Shown: positions 34,076-43,568, counted from the stretch's first letter. The stretch is 46,691 nucleotides of DNA from F23-D06 sp963603365 (GCA_963603365.1 CAVCMI010000016.1:1-46691); one strand, 5' to 3'. Made by a program: numbers and translations. The notes: generated from the sequence alone by a model not told the origin.

Positions 34076-34606
34076 ATGGAAAATTACAAAAATATTGAAG
34101 CAGAAATCCTCGAAATGCCGGAAGGCACCATTGCAATCAAAAAGAAAAGCCCGTTTGCAGCCATCGTATTCATATTGCTCGGCATTCTCGTATTTGTGGC
34201 AGGGACACAGAAGATATCCCCCTACGACAGCCTGAACATGACAGTGCTCACCATCGGCATCTGCCTTTTCCTGTTCGGCATCATCAAACTGTGCCTCGAT
34301 TTAGGCACGGAACGCTATGTCTATATACCGCAAAACAAGCGTTTCAAAAAGCACAAAGTCTATATCTCAAACGAGTCGAAGATGAAACTGGCCAAACAAC
34401 TGCAGGAGGACAACGTCGGCAAATTGGACGCCTACAGCAAAGAGATGAGTTCGGGCAGCATTCTTTACGTGCTGACTACCAACAGCGACTATTGTCTGGT
34501 GCAGGTGCTCGAATTCTCGCAAGACCATTTTGAGCCGGTTATGCCAATGGTGGTGCTGGTTGGCGAAAATGCCAAGAACGTGGACAATTTCATCGCTTCC
34601 AAATAG
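34076..34606 (+). CDS. Hypothetical membrane protein with two N-terminal helices
   Basis: A 176-residue protein. A 22-residue cytoplasmic start (MENYKNIEAEILEM) is followed by membrane segments at about 27-45 and 55-75. The remaining 100 residues form a soluble domain with alternating hydrophobic strands (SILYVLTTNSDYCLVQVLEF). No catalytic motif is visible and I do not recognise the family. A PH-like or lipocalin-like soluble domain is possible but not shown. It stands between two gaps and is probably transcribed alone. Confidence 0.7.
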   Translation: MENYKNIEAEILEMPEGTIAIKKKSPFAAIVFILLGILVFVAGTQKISPYDSLNMTVLTIGICLFLFGIIKLCLDLGTERYVYIPQNKRFKKHKVYISNESKMKLAKQLQEDNVGKLDAYSKEMSSGSILYVLTTNSDYCLVQVLEFSQDHFEPVMPMVVLVGENAKNVDNFIASK

Positions 34607-34677
34607 GGGAAACGGCATGTCCCCGGCTTGTATGACTGGAAGCAAGCTGAAACATCTGTGCATATCGTTTTTTTATG

Positions 34678-34685
34678 TATGTTTG
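34678..34685 (+). promoter_or_regulatory. Candidate -7 element for the FKBP gene
   Basis: TATGTTTG matches TAnnTTTG, 27 bases before the start codon at 34713. The -33 element is unclear. Confidence 0.45.
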
Positions 34686-34712
34686 CAGCCTTGAAAAAAA
34701 GAGAACAAGACA

Positions 34713-35387
34713 ATGAAAAAATTACTAACCCTCGGACTGTGCTTAGCGTTGGCAACCGCTGCCACGTCCGTGAAATCTCAACAAGAAATGACAAAAGACC
34801 AGAAAGTGAGCTATGCCATCGGGGCCAATTTCGGCACGCAAGTCAAGCATGACAAATTGAATCTCGACAACGAAGCTTTCATGCAAGGCGTGCGTGACGG
34901 GATGGCAGGACAAAACAAATTCACCGATGCTGAAATGCAGGAAATTTTCATGCAGTTTCAGCAAGACATGCAACAACGCCAGGCCAATGCCGCAACAGAG
35001 GCGAAAGCCGAGGGACTGAAATTCTTGGAGGAAAACAAGAAAAACGCGGACGTGAAGGTCACCGCTTCGGGGCTGCAATACAAAGTCATCGCGCTCGGCA
35101 CTGGCGAGAAACCTAAAGCCGACAGCAAAGTCACCGTGAAATACACCGGCACCTTGATTGACGGCACCGTGTTCGACTCCACCGACAAGAACGGCGGCGA
35201 ACCCATATCTTTCGGCCTGAACCAGGTGATACGCGGCTGGACGGAAGGCCTGCAGTTGATGCCTACCGGATCCAAGTTCGTGTTCTATATCCCGTCTGAC
35301 CTCGCATACGGAGACCAGGGCGCCGGCGGAGTCATTCCCGGCGGAGCAACCTTGATTTTCGAGATAGAACTGCTCAGTTTTGAATAA
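34713..35387 (+). CDS. Exported FKBP-type peptidyl-prolyl isomerase (FkpA/Mip-like)
   Basis: A 224-residue protein with a signal peptide (about 1-22), an N-terminal helical dimerisation domain (about 24-110, starting KDQKVSYAIGANFG) and a C-terminal FKBP domain (about 120-224). The latter shows VTVKYTGTLIDGTVFDST, VIRGWTEGLQLMPTGSK and IPSDLAYGDQGAGG, with the aromatic and aspartate pocket residues present. It speeds proline isomerisation and acts as a chaperone in the periplasm. A long perfect hairpin follows immediately. Confidence 0.95.
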   Translation: MKKLLTLGLCLALATAATSVKSQQEMTKDQKVSYAIGANFGTQVKHDKLNLDNEAFMQGVRDGMAGQNKFTDAEMQEIFMQFQQDMQQRQANAATEAKAEGLKFLEENKKNADVKVTASGLQYKVIALGTGEKPKADSKVTVKYTGTLIDGTVFDSTDKNGGEPISFGLNQVIRGWTEGLQLMPTGSKFVFYIPSDLAYGDQGAGGVIPGGATLIFEIELLSFE

Positions 35388-35394
35388 TGATAAT

Positions 35395-35433
35395 CAACAT
35401 AAGAGGCAGGCATACAACCTGCCTCTTATGTTG
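35395..35433 (+). terminator. Long perfect hairpin after the FKBP gene
   Basis: Arms 35395-35410 and 35418-35433 pair over 16 bases without a mismatch around a 7-base loop. No true T-run follows (TCTTAAC), so it may stop transcription poorly and act more as a 3' stabiliser. The next gene starts 22 bases later. Confidence 0.7.
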
Positions 35434-35455
35434 TCTTAACATCCGAATGCAATAA

Positions 35456-36184
35456 ATGAAAATGAGAACAAAGATTTTCGCAGCCATTATTTCCCTGTTT
35501 GCCTTTTGCATGAACGTGCAGGCGCAGCAAGATTGTGACGTCATTGACTGCCCCGGCCAGTGCGGACGGTTCATCGACCAGAACAACGACGGATTCTGCG
35601 ACCATGGAAAGCTCTCGAAGCCGGCAGCAGATCCGGTCCAGAAAGCAGACACGGCTAAACCGGAAAAGACCGCAGCCAAGAACAAAACTGCGGACAAGCC
35701 CGTTGTCACCACGACGGTGAAAGACAAAGCAATTGAAAAAGAGGCAGAAGAAACCATGCCCCAAACCACATCCGAGCAGACGGACACCGTGGAAACCGCA
35801 GCTGCGGAAATGGCACCCGCCATTGAAGAACAGCCGACAAAAAGACGCGAATCGCCCTACGACCTCCTGCTGATTTCAGGGCTCACCTTTGGACTTTACG
35901 CGCTCAGTGCCGTGCTGGTGAAGGTCAACGTCCTCAAAAAGGCCACACACCGCAAAATATGGAACGTCGTGTTGTTGGTGACCGCAATCGTGTCGTGTCT
36001 GTCGGGTTTCTTCCTGGTCATACAGATCAACTACGGAATCGCCATGCAGGCCATGCGCACTTTCCGCTACTGGCATGTGCAATTCGGCATCCCGATGACC
36101 ATAGTGGCGGTAATACACATTCTCTGGCACGTCAACTACTGGAAAAGCCTCGTTCACAGTACTAAGCAGAAAAACAATTCATAG
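35456..36184 (+). CDS. Exported membrane protein with Cys-rich motif and cytochrome-b-like helices
   Basis: A 242-residue protein. After a signal peptide (about 1-24) comes the motif CDVIDCPGQCGRFIDQNNDG followed by FCDH (25-50), resembling a metal or Ca-binding loop found in redox-linked membrane proteins of anaerobes. A low-complexity Ala/Lys/Thr/Glu linker (50-130) leads to four membrane segments (about 140-158, 167-188, 190-205, 212-230). Histidines in the segments (RYWHVQFG, IHILWHVNYW) fit a DUF4405/cytochrome-b-type haem site. A role in membrane electron transfer is inferred. The rhomboid gene starts three bases later. Confidence 0.75.
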   Translation: MKMRTKIFAAIISLFAFCMNVQAQQDCDVIDCPGQCGRFIDQNNDGFCDHGKLSKPAADPVQKADTAKPEKTAAKNKTADKPVVTTTVKDKAIEKEAEETMPQTTSEQTDTVETAAAEMAPAIEEQPTKRRESPYDLLLISGLTFGLYALSAVLVKVNVLKKATHRKIWNVVLLVTAIVSCLSGFFLVIQINYGIAMQAMRTFRYWHVQFGIPMTIVAVIHILWHVNYWKSLVHSTKQKNNS

Positions 36185-36187
36185 CAA

Positions 36188-37234
36188 ATGGACAACCAGA
36201 TAAGGATGGGGGGCTTCAACATATTGCCTCCCGGAGTGAAGAATCTGCTCATCATCAACACATTGGCCTTCGTGGCCACCATAGTGCTGCAAAAGTCGTG
36301 CGACCTCACCCAATGGTTAGGGCTTCATTTTATAGCGGCCTCCGACTTTTATCCGTGGCAGTTCGTCACCTATATGTTCATGCACGGCAATTTCAGCCAC
36401 CTGTTCTTCAACATGTTCGCATTGTGGATGTTCGGTGCAGCTGTAGAGAACCATTGGGGGACAAAGCGTTTCCTCATCTACTATTTCATCACCGGCATCG
36501 GTGCGGCGTTGACCCATTATCTGGTTCTCTACTTTGAAATTCATCCGCAGCTGGCATTGCTTGACGGTTTCTTGAACGACCCGTCGTTGGAGACATACCG
36601 CAACCTTGCCCTCAACAACAAGGATGCCAGATTTACGCAGATGCTCGCCACAAACCTGAGCGCCTTGCAGCAGAACCCCGGCATGCTCGACCAAATCATT
36701 GAAATCACGGGCAACGCACGCGAAACGTTCCTCAACAGTTTCAACATCATTGGCGCGTCAGGGGCCGTATATGGCATCTTGCTCGCATTCGGCATGCTGT
36801 TCCCCAACAACTACATATACATCTATTTCCTTTTGCCCATCAAGGCAAAATGGATGGTGCTGCTCTATGGCGTGCTTGAACTGCTCACCGGACTGAGCGC
36901 TTCTTCTGACGGTGTGGCTCATTTTGCCCACCTCGGCGGCATGGTGTTCGGACTGGCCGTAATACTGCTGTGGCGGCGGAACGAACGCAACCGCAGCGGC
37001 TGGATAGAGCCCACACGCTCCCGCAAGTTCAAGTTCAGAGGGCGACACCGGCAGAACAGCCGCTACGACTCTTCCCGCTATGACAGTCGCCCTATGAGCG
37101 ACGAGGAATACAATGCCCGCAGAGCCTCTGAACAGCAGAGGACAAACGAGATCCTCGACAAGATATCCAAAGGCGGCTACGAATCCCTTTCCAAAGAAGA
37201 AAAAGACTTCCTTTTCAAGCAATCAAGGAAATAG
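36188..37234 (+). CDS. Rhomboid-family intramembrane serine protease
   Basis: A 348-residue rhomboid. The catalytic serine is S191 in IGASGAVYG and the histidine is H248 in VAHFAHLGGMVFG. The early HxxxN (HLFFN, 71-75) is also conserved. Between the third and fourth helices is an insertion of about 65 residues (115-182), larger than in GlpG, and a basic, arginine-rich cytosolic tail (265-348) follows the last helix. It cuts membrane proteins within the bilayer; the substrate is unknown. It overlaps no neighbour but is three bases after the Cys-rich membrane gene and four before the EEP gene. Confidence 0.93.
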   Translation: MDNQIRMGGFNILPPGVKNLLIINTLAFVATIVLQKSCDLTQWLGLHFIAASDFYPWQFVTYMFMHGNFSHLFFNMFALWMFGAAVENHWGTKRFLIYYFITGIGAALTHYLVLYFEIHPQLALLDGFLNDPSLETYRNLALNNKDARFTQMLATNLSALQQNPGMLDQIIEITGNARETFLNSFNIIGASGAVYGILLAFGMLFPNNYIYIYFLLPIKAKWMVLLYGVLELLTGLSASSDGVAHFAHLGGMVFGLAVILLWRRNERNRSGWIEPTRSRKFKFRGRHRQNSRYDSSRYDSRPMSDEEYNARRASEQQRTNEILDKISKGGYESLSKEEKDFLFKQSRK

Positions 37235-37238
37235 CCCT

Positions 37239-38393
37239 ATGGCCAAGAAAAAACTCGGTTTCATCAAATCCTTCGCCAAGTTCCTTCTGCTTTCGCTGAC
37301 CTTCGCGGCCGCCATCGCCTTGCTGTTCTCTTATCTTGCAAAACTGATTCCGCCCACTGCATCGCACCTGATTGCCTTCTGCGGGCTTCTGTTCCCCTAT
37401 TTTCTCTTCGCCAATCTCGGATTCGCGGTGATTTGGCTCTTCATCGACTATCGCTGGTCGCTCCTGCCCACCGTCATCATCCTCTTAAACATCAACAATA
37501 TAGACCGACATTTCCAGATGCGCGCACAGGAAAAGCCTGAAACCTGCGCAAACTGTTTGAAGGTGATGAGCTACAATGTGCGTATGTTCAACATGTTCGA
37601 AGAACACCGCAACGAAAGCAAAATCAAAGTCATGAGTTTCCTGAAAAGAGAAAGGCCTGACATTCTCTGCATTCAGGAGTATCTTTACGATGAATCGGGG
37701 CGTACGCACTACAACACGACACAGCATATACTCGAGGCGCTCGGACTGCCCGACAACAACAAAACCTACCGCACCTATCTCTTGCCGAACAGCATCAGCG
37801 GATACCGGAGCGGTCTGGCCATCTTCAGCCGCTACAGAATCATTGACTGCGGCGTTGTCGAGATGCCCGACAGCTCGGCCAACAAGACCATGTATGTGGA
37901 CATCAGATACAACAGTGACACCTTGCGCATATACAACCTCCATCTCAGCTCCATGAGGCTGGACAACGACGACTATGCTACCGGAAAGGCTATACTGCAC
38001 AACAATGCAGACACCGCATCCGACATGAACTACAAAGTCCGTAAACTCAACACCAAAATCACATCCGCATTTGAATCAAGACAATACCAGGCCCGCAGCG
38101 TACGCCGATCCATTGATTCGTGCCAGTATCCTGTGATTGTATGCGGAGACTTCAACGACTCTCCCTCCTCGTACAGCTACAACAAGATCGCACGCTGGCT
38201 CAAAGACTCATTCCGGAGCAGCGGAAAAGGCACAGGCACAACATACGCCGGTGAAGTTTTCCCCACCTACCGCATCGACTATATCCTGCACGACCGACGG
38301 TACAACGATTTCGGCTATACGGTATGCCGGGAAATCGACGCTTCTGACCATTTCCCGATCTATACTTATATCTCAATCATCAACAAGAAATGA
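37239..38393 (+). CDS. Membrane-anchored endonuclease/exonuclease/phosphatase protein
   Basis: A 384-residue protein, counted from the ATG at 37239; the earlier frame overlaps the rhomboid gene and is junk. Three hydrophobic segments at about 14-33, 42-65 and 68-85 anchor it in the inner membrane. The EEP domain follows with MSYNVRMFN (near 110), the metal glutamate in CIQEYLYDE, LHLSSMR, CGDFNDSPSS and ASDHFPIYTY. The substrate is unknown; phospholipid or nucleic acid is possible. Its stop overlaps the next start (ATGA), so the two are translationally coupled. Confidence 0.9.
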   Translation: MAKKKLGFIKSFAKFLLLSLTFAAAIALLFSYLAKLIPPTASHLIAFCGLLFPYFLFANLGFAVIWLFIDYRWSLLPTVIILLNINNIDRHFQMRAQEKPETCANCLKVMSYNVRMFNMFEEHRNESKIKVMSFLKRERPDILCIQEYLYDESGRTHYNTTQHILEALGLPDNNKTYRTYLLPNSISGYRSGLAIFSRYRIIDCGVVEMPDSSANKTMYVDIRYNSDTLRIYNLHLSSMRLDNDDYATGKAILHNNADTASDMNYKVRKLNTKITSAFESRQYQARSVRRSIDSCQYPVIVCGDFNDSPSSYSYNKIARWLKDSFRSSGKGTGTTYAGEVFPTYRIDYILHDRRYNDFGYTVCREIDASDHFPIYTYISIINKK

Positions 38394-39493
38394 CCCTTTT
38401 CAATCATCTGTCAAAACCCGCCCTGCATTTAACCGCTGTCCTGTCTTCTTTTGTGCTTCTTTACGGATGTCATTCCGCAAAGACTAAGGAGATACTCAAC
38501 GAGCCCGTCGCGCTGAATGAGGAAACCGTCACCGCGATGGCCAAACGCATAGAAAAAGGCATCATTGACGGCAATGCCGCAGCGCTCGACAGCCTCATCG
38601 ACAAACAGCACATCAAGCATGTCGTTTCCGAAAACTCCATCGTTTACAGCGGTTTCGACGTAGAGGGCGGACAACGTTATTTCGACGACTGCCTTAAATT
38701 GGGCGGCCAACACGTCAATGCCGTCAACAACGGCGGAGACTTTGCCTTTGTGAGGCATTATACCGACGAGGGGAAGCATCATATTGTATTCCGCACTTAC
38801 GACAACTTCAGCCTCAACTTCTCGGATTTCCTCGTGGATACGGCCGATGGCAAACTGATGATTAAAGACGGCTTCATATACAACACCGGCAGTATGCTTT
38901 CCGAAAGCATCGAAAAGAGCATGCTCTACAACCTGATGCTGAAGACTGACCCTGACGGCGCCGAACAACGGCTCTGCAAAGCCGAAGAACTGCTCAAAGA
39001 GGGCAAATACCGCGAGTCTCTTGACCTGCTGACCGCCCACAAGACTGAAATAAAGGATTATCCCCTGTTCTTCCAACTCTATATCGCAGACCTCTACAAA
39101 ACCTCTTCCGCTCAGTTCATCAACAATCTTGACCGGCTCAAGGGGGATGCCGACCCGCGTTACCTTCTGCTGCACAAATTGCTCTATTATTTCTACAACG
39201 GAAAAGTGGCGGAAACAGAAGAGACTGTCAACGAACTCATTCCCCATACCGGAGACGACCCGGTTTACCTGCTTTTCTACGCAAAAGCGAACCTCTATGC
39301 CAAACGCTATTCAGATGCCCTATCCTGCCTTGAGATGGCCGAAAAAGCCATGCCGCTGCTTTGGGACTTGTGGTACAGCGAACTGCAGTGCTACAAAGGG
39401 CTGAATGACGCAAGCGGCTTTCAGAACTGCTTGCGGAAAGGAAAGGAGGCTTACGGCATGAGCGATGAGGAACTGCTGCAGGTAATGAAGTAG
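38390..39493 (+). CDS. Predicted TPR-like lipoprotein
   Basis: A 367-residue protein. The signal sequence ends in a good lipobox LYGC with the acceptor Cys at 27. Residues about 45-165 form an NTF2-like or mixed alpha/beta domain. Residues 180-365 are helical repeats of TPR type (ADLYKTS…; LLHKLLYYFYNGKVAETEETVNEL; LFYAKANLYAKRYSDALSCLEMAEKAMP). It is probably bound to the outer or inner membrane and may scaffold other envelope proteins. It is coupled by an ATGA overlap to the EEP gene. Function not known. Confidence 0.8.
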   Translation: MTLFNHLSKPALHLTAVLSSFVLLYGCHSAKTKEILNEPVALNEETVTAMAKRIEKGIIDGNAAALDSLIDKQHIKHVVSENSIVYSGFDVEGGQRYFDDCLKLGGQHVNAVNNGGDFAFVRHYTDEGKHHIVFRTYDNFSLNFSDFLVDTADGKLMIKDGFIYNTGSMLSESIEKSMLYNLMLKTDPDGAEQRLCKAEELLKEGKYRESLDLLTAHKTEIKDYPLFFQLYIADLYKTSSAQFINNLDRLKGDADPRYLLLHKLLYYFYNGKVAETEETVNELIPHTGDDPVYLLFYAKANLYAKRYSDALSCLEMAEKAMPLLWDLWYSELQCYKGLNDASGFQNCLRKGKEAYGMSDEELLQVMK

Positions 39494-39512
39494 CCGTCAG
39501 AAAACAAACACG

Positions 39513-40571
39513 TCAATAGTGTACTACCATTTCCAGAATAACCCGGTCTTCGTTGTTTTCCACGCCGGAACGGAAGAAATTCTTCTCGTAATTGACCCGG
39601 ACCGAAGCCCTGACCGGCTGTTCGATGAACATCAGCGTGACACCTGCCGTGACACGCTGCCGGAACTGTTCCCAGTCATACACACCCGTTTCTGAAAGCT
39701 TTCCGGTGCAGTTTGGCGTGATGGCATCATAACGGCCGCCTATGTGAATGCTGTGCAGCATCTTCTTGCGAAGCGGTATCTCATAGAATGCGAGACCGTA
39801 GAAAGCATGGGTGGACGTGAAATGCCTGTTGCTGTACCTTTTGTAGAGGTATTCCGTCTCAAAGTGCAGACCAGCAACCGTATAGGCTAAATCGACGCCA
39901 ATGTGGTGCATCCGTAACGTTTCGGGTTGAATGAAGGCGTAATCGAATGACAAGGCAAGGTCGCGGAGCGGAGAGACCGTGCCTCTGAAAACGCCGTTCA
40001 TACGCTTCTGCAACTGCCGCTGGCTGCTGAAGCCGGAACTGTTGAAAATGCCGGCCTTGACCTCAAAAGGCACTTCCCCATCACGTTTGTATCCGACAAC
40101 GCCCCCGACATCGCTCCAAGCCGTGATTTTCTGGGTAAGGAAAGACTTGTCGGAGAAATAGGTGCGGTACGGCGACAGCAGGTTCTCAGAACTGAAGGGC
40201 AGTTTGTCGTAACCAATCAAAAACGACAACCCTTTCACGGGTTCAAAGCGGGCAAAGATTGCGACAGGCGAGAACTTCCCGCCATAAGAGAGATCGACCA
40301 GCGCCATATAGGAAAACATCGGGTGTATTTTGCCGCTCAAGCCTACCCTGCTGTAGCGCAATTCAAAATGACCTGCGACTGACGAGGGGCTAAACTCGTA
40401 ACGCCCCATAACTGTGGCGGTAAACTTGGGCATAAAGCGTTCCAGGTTACGTTTGGGCGCAAGAGAGGTGTCTCCAACCGTAACAGAGGCAGAATCAGAC
40501 TGGGCAGACAATGTGAAAGCAGCGGCAACCAAACAGCTGAACAATGAAAGAATCTTCAATGCTTTGTGCAT
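39513..40571 (-). CDS. Outer-membrane beta-barrel porin-like protein
   Basis: A 352-residue protein with a signal peptide (about 1-24). The remainder is a series of amphipathic beta strands with aromatic girdles, starting FMPKFTATVMGRYEFS and ending in …VILEMVVHY, the C-terminal aromatic expected of barrels. The pattern is that of phosphate-selective porin (OprO/P)-like proteins common in Bacteroidota. The solute is unknown. It follows the GWxTD gene by five bases on the minus strand and is the last gene of that run. Confidence 0.85.
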   Translation of the reverse strand: MHKALKILSLFSCLVAAAFTLSAQSDSASVTVGDTSLAPKRNLERFMPKFTATVMGRYEFSPSSVAGHFELRYSRVGLSGKIHPMFSYMALVDLSYGGKFSPVAIFARFEPVKGLSFLIGYDKLPFSSENLLSPYRTYFSDKSFLTQKITAWSDVGGVVGYKRDGEVPFEVKAGIFNSSGFSSQRQLQKRMNGVFRGTVSPLRDLALSFDYAFIQPETLRMHHIGVDLAYTVAGLHFETEYLYKRYSNRHFTSTHAFYGLAFYEIPLRKKMLHSIHIGGRYDAITPNCTGKLSETGVYDWEQFRQRVTAGVTLMFIEQPVRASVRVNYEKNFFRSGVENNEDRVILEMVVHY

Positions 40572-40576
40572 ACCGG

Positions 40577-42037
40577 TCAGTGATAGCGCCAGTTTCCGTT
40601 GATGTCACCGCCGTAGTATTCGTTGGGATCTTCGGAATAGATATCCGTCTGCGGCTGTATCGCCTTTACCAGCTTCATTTTCCAGTTGCTGTCGTGGAGT
40701 TCGCCGTACTTGTTGGAATGCAACAGTTCATAGTCGTTGCCTATCAAGGAGGGGTCATAGAACACGAACTTCACGTTTGACTGGTCATCGAGGTAGTAAT
40801 AGTGCCAGATTTCGTACGGGACGGTCGTCGGGTCTGAGGGGATTTCCTTGATGTCGTTCGGCTGTCCATACTGGAGATAGACGCGGCCGCGGTCGGTGCG
40901 GTAACCTTTCACCTGTTTGCTTCCGAAACGTTCCTGGACATAGGAGACCATTTTCTCATACTTTTTCCATGCCCCCTCGGGGTCGTTCGGGTTGCGGGCC
41001 AGCCAGAAAGCATAAAAATAGCGCTGCAATTGGTCCGTCTCCACAAACTTGAGGCGCTGGTCATAGAAATCACGCTCCATATTCGTGCTGATCGGATAGA
41101 GCGACTTTATATCGTCTTCGAGTTTCCGGCGGTCGGTCATGTCCGTCACGAATGTGCGGTTGACATCCACATTGTCATAATTGGCCAGGTCAAGTTTCAC
41201 CGACGGGTTGCTTTTCTGGAAGAACACCTTGCTGACGAGCAAAAGACTGTCGCCGTCATACAGTTCGACTGCCAGGTTGTAGTTGCCGGAAGGCAGCTTG
41301 AAAACGTTGAACTGGTCGATGACAAGCAGCACATCATCGGTTCTCAGCCGCTTGGTGATGATTTGGTCAGGCATCGCCACCATCTTGTTTGAAGCATGTT
41401 CCACAAAGCACTTGGCGTTCAATTCCTTGTTGCCGAGCAGACTTTTCGTGTTGTAAACCTCAAGGGCAAAAGGAAGCACATATTGGCTTTCGGGGACATA
41501 ATTATAGTAGGATGGCGGCAGATAGTAGCCATATTTCACATAGAGTCCGGGAGATTCCGGTGCGCGCATGTCCTCGAAGAGCGAAATGCGTGAAGAGGCG
41601 ATCCTGTCTTCGGGGAAATTGATGACAATGCGGTCAATGTATTTCAGCGGCGCTGCCGTGTCTGCATTTTTGTCCGAAAGATAGAAATTGAGGAAATAGT
41701 CGCCGTTGTCCACCGGGAGGTTCTTGATGTCGGCAAAATCGGGCACGTTGGCGGCCGACGTGTCTTCCAGCGCTTCGCTGGCCAGCACATAATGCAGCGA
41801 TTTGACAACAGAGTCGTTTTGGGAAACATCCACGCGAATATCCGCTGCCGCCTCGAACTTTCCTTGCGGATTCTTGACATACTGTACCGAATTGCCGCCT
41901 ATAATGAATGTGAACTCGATATATGGCTGCTTGTTGCCGGTACAATAGGCTTTGTGGCTGATGAAAGCCTTCATGTTCTGGGCGGAAGCAAGCAGCGAGA
42001 GCCCTGAGAGCAAGGCCAATGTAACAAAGCGTCTCAT
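40577..42037 (-). CDS. Secreted GWxTD-domain protein
   Basis: A 486-residue exported protein. The signal peptide spans about 1-19. Residues 20-280 are beta-rich, and residues about 330-440 form the GWxTD domain, here with GYRTDRGRVYLQYGQP (near 375-390), so the name-giving W is Y. The family is found in Bacteroidota and its function is not established. It starts one base after the glyS stop codon, a spacing that suggests coupled translation, and is followed directly by the porin gene. Confidence 0.9.
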   Translation of the reverse strand: MRRFVTLALLSGLSLLASAQNMKAFISHKAYCTGNKQPYIEFTFIIGGNSVQYVKNPQGKFEAAADIRVDVSQNDSVVKSLHYVLASEALEDTSAANVPDFADIKNLPVDNGDYFLNFYLSDKNADTAAPLKYIDRIVINFPEDRIASSRISLFEDMRAPESPGLYVKYGYYLPPSYYNYVPESQYVLPFALEVYNTKSLLGNKELNAKCFVEHASNKMVAMPDQIITKRLRTDDVLLVIDQFNVFKLPSGNYNLAVELYDGDSLLLVSKVFFQKSNPSVKLDLANYDNVDVNRTFVTDMTDRRKLEDDIKSLYPISTNMERDFYDQRLKFVETDQLQRYFYAFWLARNPNDPEGAWKKYEKMVSYVQERFGSKQVKGYRTDRGRVYLQYGQPNDIKEIPSDPTTVPYEIWHYYYLDDQSNVKFVFYDPSLIGNDYELLHSNKYGELHDSNWKMKLVKAIQPQTDIYSEDPNEYYGGDINGNWRYH

Positions 42038-42038
42038 G

Positions 42039-43553
42039 TCATTTCAGTTTTCTGTATAACTCATCGGCCAGGCTGCCGGCGGGCAGGCGGTATTGCTGCA
42101 TCGTATCGCGTTCGCGCAGCGTTACCGTGCCGTCCTCTTTTGTCTGGTTGTCAATCGTGATGCAAAACGGCGTGCCGATGGCATCCTGACGGCGGTAACG
42201 TCTTCCAACGGCATCTTTGTCCTCATACTGCACCATGAAGTCTTTCTTCAGGTTTCCGAATATTTCCTGTCCTATTTCAGGCAGGCCGTCTTTCTTGACT
42301 AACGGGAGCACGGCGGCCTTGTAGGGGGCAAGACGGGCAGGCAGTTTCAGCACCACACGCATAGAACCGTCTTCCAAGGTCTCCTGGTTGTAGGCATGGC
42401 TGAACACCGCAAGGAACATCCTGTCCACGCCGATTGAAGTCTCGACAACGTATGGAACATAGTTTTCGTTCGTGTCGGGGTCGAAATAGCGGAGTTTCTT
42501 TCCGGAGAACTTCTCGTGCTGCGAAAGGTCGAAGTCGGTGCGGGAGTGGATGCCTTCGAGTTCTTTGAAGCCAAAGGGGAACTTGAACTCGATGTCGGTG
42601 GCGGCGTTGGCATAGTGCGCCAGTTTCTCGTGGTCGTGGAAGCGGTAGTTCTCGGAGGGGATGCCCAAAGAGGTATGCCAATCGAGGCGTGTCTGCCGCC
42701 AATAGTCGAACCATTTCAGTTCCTCGCCGGGCTTGACGAAGAACTGCATTTCCATCTGCTCGAACTCACGCATCCTGAATATGAACTGGCGCGCCACAAT
42801 CTCGTTCCTGAAAGCCTTGCCGATCTGGGCTATGCCGAACGGGAGTTTCATCCGTCCGGTCTTATAGACATTCAGGAAGTTGACGAAAATGCCCTGGGCT
42901 GTTTCTGGGCGCAGGTATATGGTGTCCGCCCCGTCAGAGACAGACCCCAGTTTTGTGGCGAACATCAGGTTGAACTGCCGCACGTCGGTCCAGTTGCGGG
43001 TGCCGGACACCGGGCACACGATGCCCAACTCTTCAATCAAGGCACGAAGCCCTGCCAGGTCGTTGGCATTCATCAGCTCTGCATAGCGTTCCGTTATGTC
43101 GTCAATTTGCTTCTGATACTGCAGCACACGGCCGTTGGTCTGGCGGAACATAGACTCGTCGAAATTGTCAAAGCGTTTTCTGGCTTTCTCTATCTCCTTG
43201 TTGATTTTATCCTCAATCTTCTGGACATGGTCTTCAATCAGCACGTCAGCGCGGTAGCGTTTCTTTGAATCCTTGTTGTCGATGAGGGGGTCGTTGAAAG
43301 CATCCACATGCCCGGAAGCCTTCCAGATGGCGGGATGCATGAAAATGCAGCTGTCCAGGCCGACAATGTTGTCGTGGTACTGCACCATGGATTTCCACCA
43401 GTACTGTTTGATGTTGTTCTTGAGTTCCACACCATTCTGGCCATAGTCATAAACGGCGCTGAGCCCGTCATAAATCTCGCTGGACGGGAAAATAAAGCCA
43501 TACTCTTTGGCATGGGCGACAATCTGTTTGAAAAGCTCTTCGTTATTAGCCAT
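42039..43553 (-). CDS. glyS: Glycine--tRNA ligase (alpha2 type)
   Basis: A 504-residue class II synthetase that charges tRNA-Gly, of the dimeric, eukaryote/archaea-like type rather than the alpha2beta2 type. It shows IFPSSEIYDGLSAVYDYGQNG at the start, the motif 2 loop FRNEIVARQFIFRMREFEQMEMQFF and motif 3 ASIGVDRMFLAVF; the C-terminal domain is the anticodon-binding fold. Length is typical. It lies between the porT-like gene (15 bases upstream) and the GWxTD gene (one base downstream). Confidence 0.97.
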   Translation of the reverse strand: MANNEELFKQIVAHAKEYGFIFPSSEIYDGLSAVYDYGQNGVELKNNIKQYWWKSMVQYHDNIVGLDSCIFMHPAIWKASGHVDAFNDPLIDNKDSKKRYRADVLIEDHVQKIEDKINKEIEKARKRFDNFDESMFRQTNGRVLQYQKQIDDITERYAELMNANDLAGLRALIEELGIVCPVSGTRNWTDVRQFNLMFATKLGSVSDGADTIYLRPETAQGIFVNFLNVYKTGRMKLPFGIAQIGKAFRNEIVARQFIFRMREFEQMEMQFFVKPGEELKWFDYWRQTRLDWHTSLGIPSENYRFHDHEKLAHYANAATDIEFKFPFGFKELEGIHSRTDFDLSQHEKFSGKKLRYFDPDTNENYVPYVVETSIGVDRMFLAVFSHAYNQETLEDGSMRVVLKLPARLAPYKAAVLPLVKKDGLPEIGQEIFGNLKKDFMVQYEDKDAVGRRYRRQDAIGTPFCITIDNQTKEDGTVTLRERDTMQQYRLPAGSLADELYRKLK

Positions 43554-43568
43554 ATTATGTTTCTGTTT

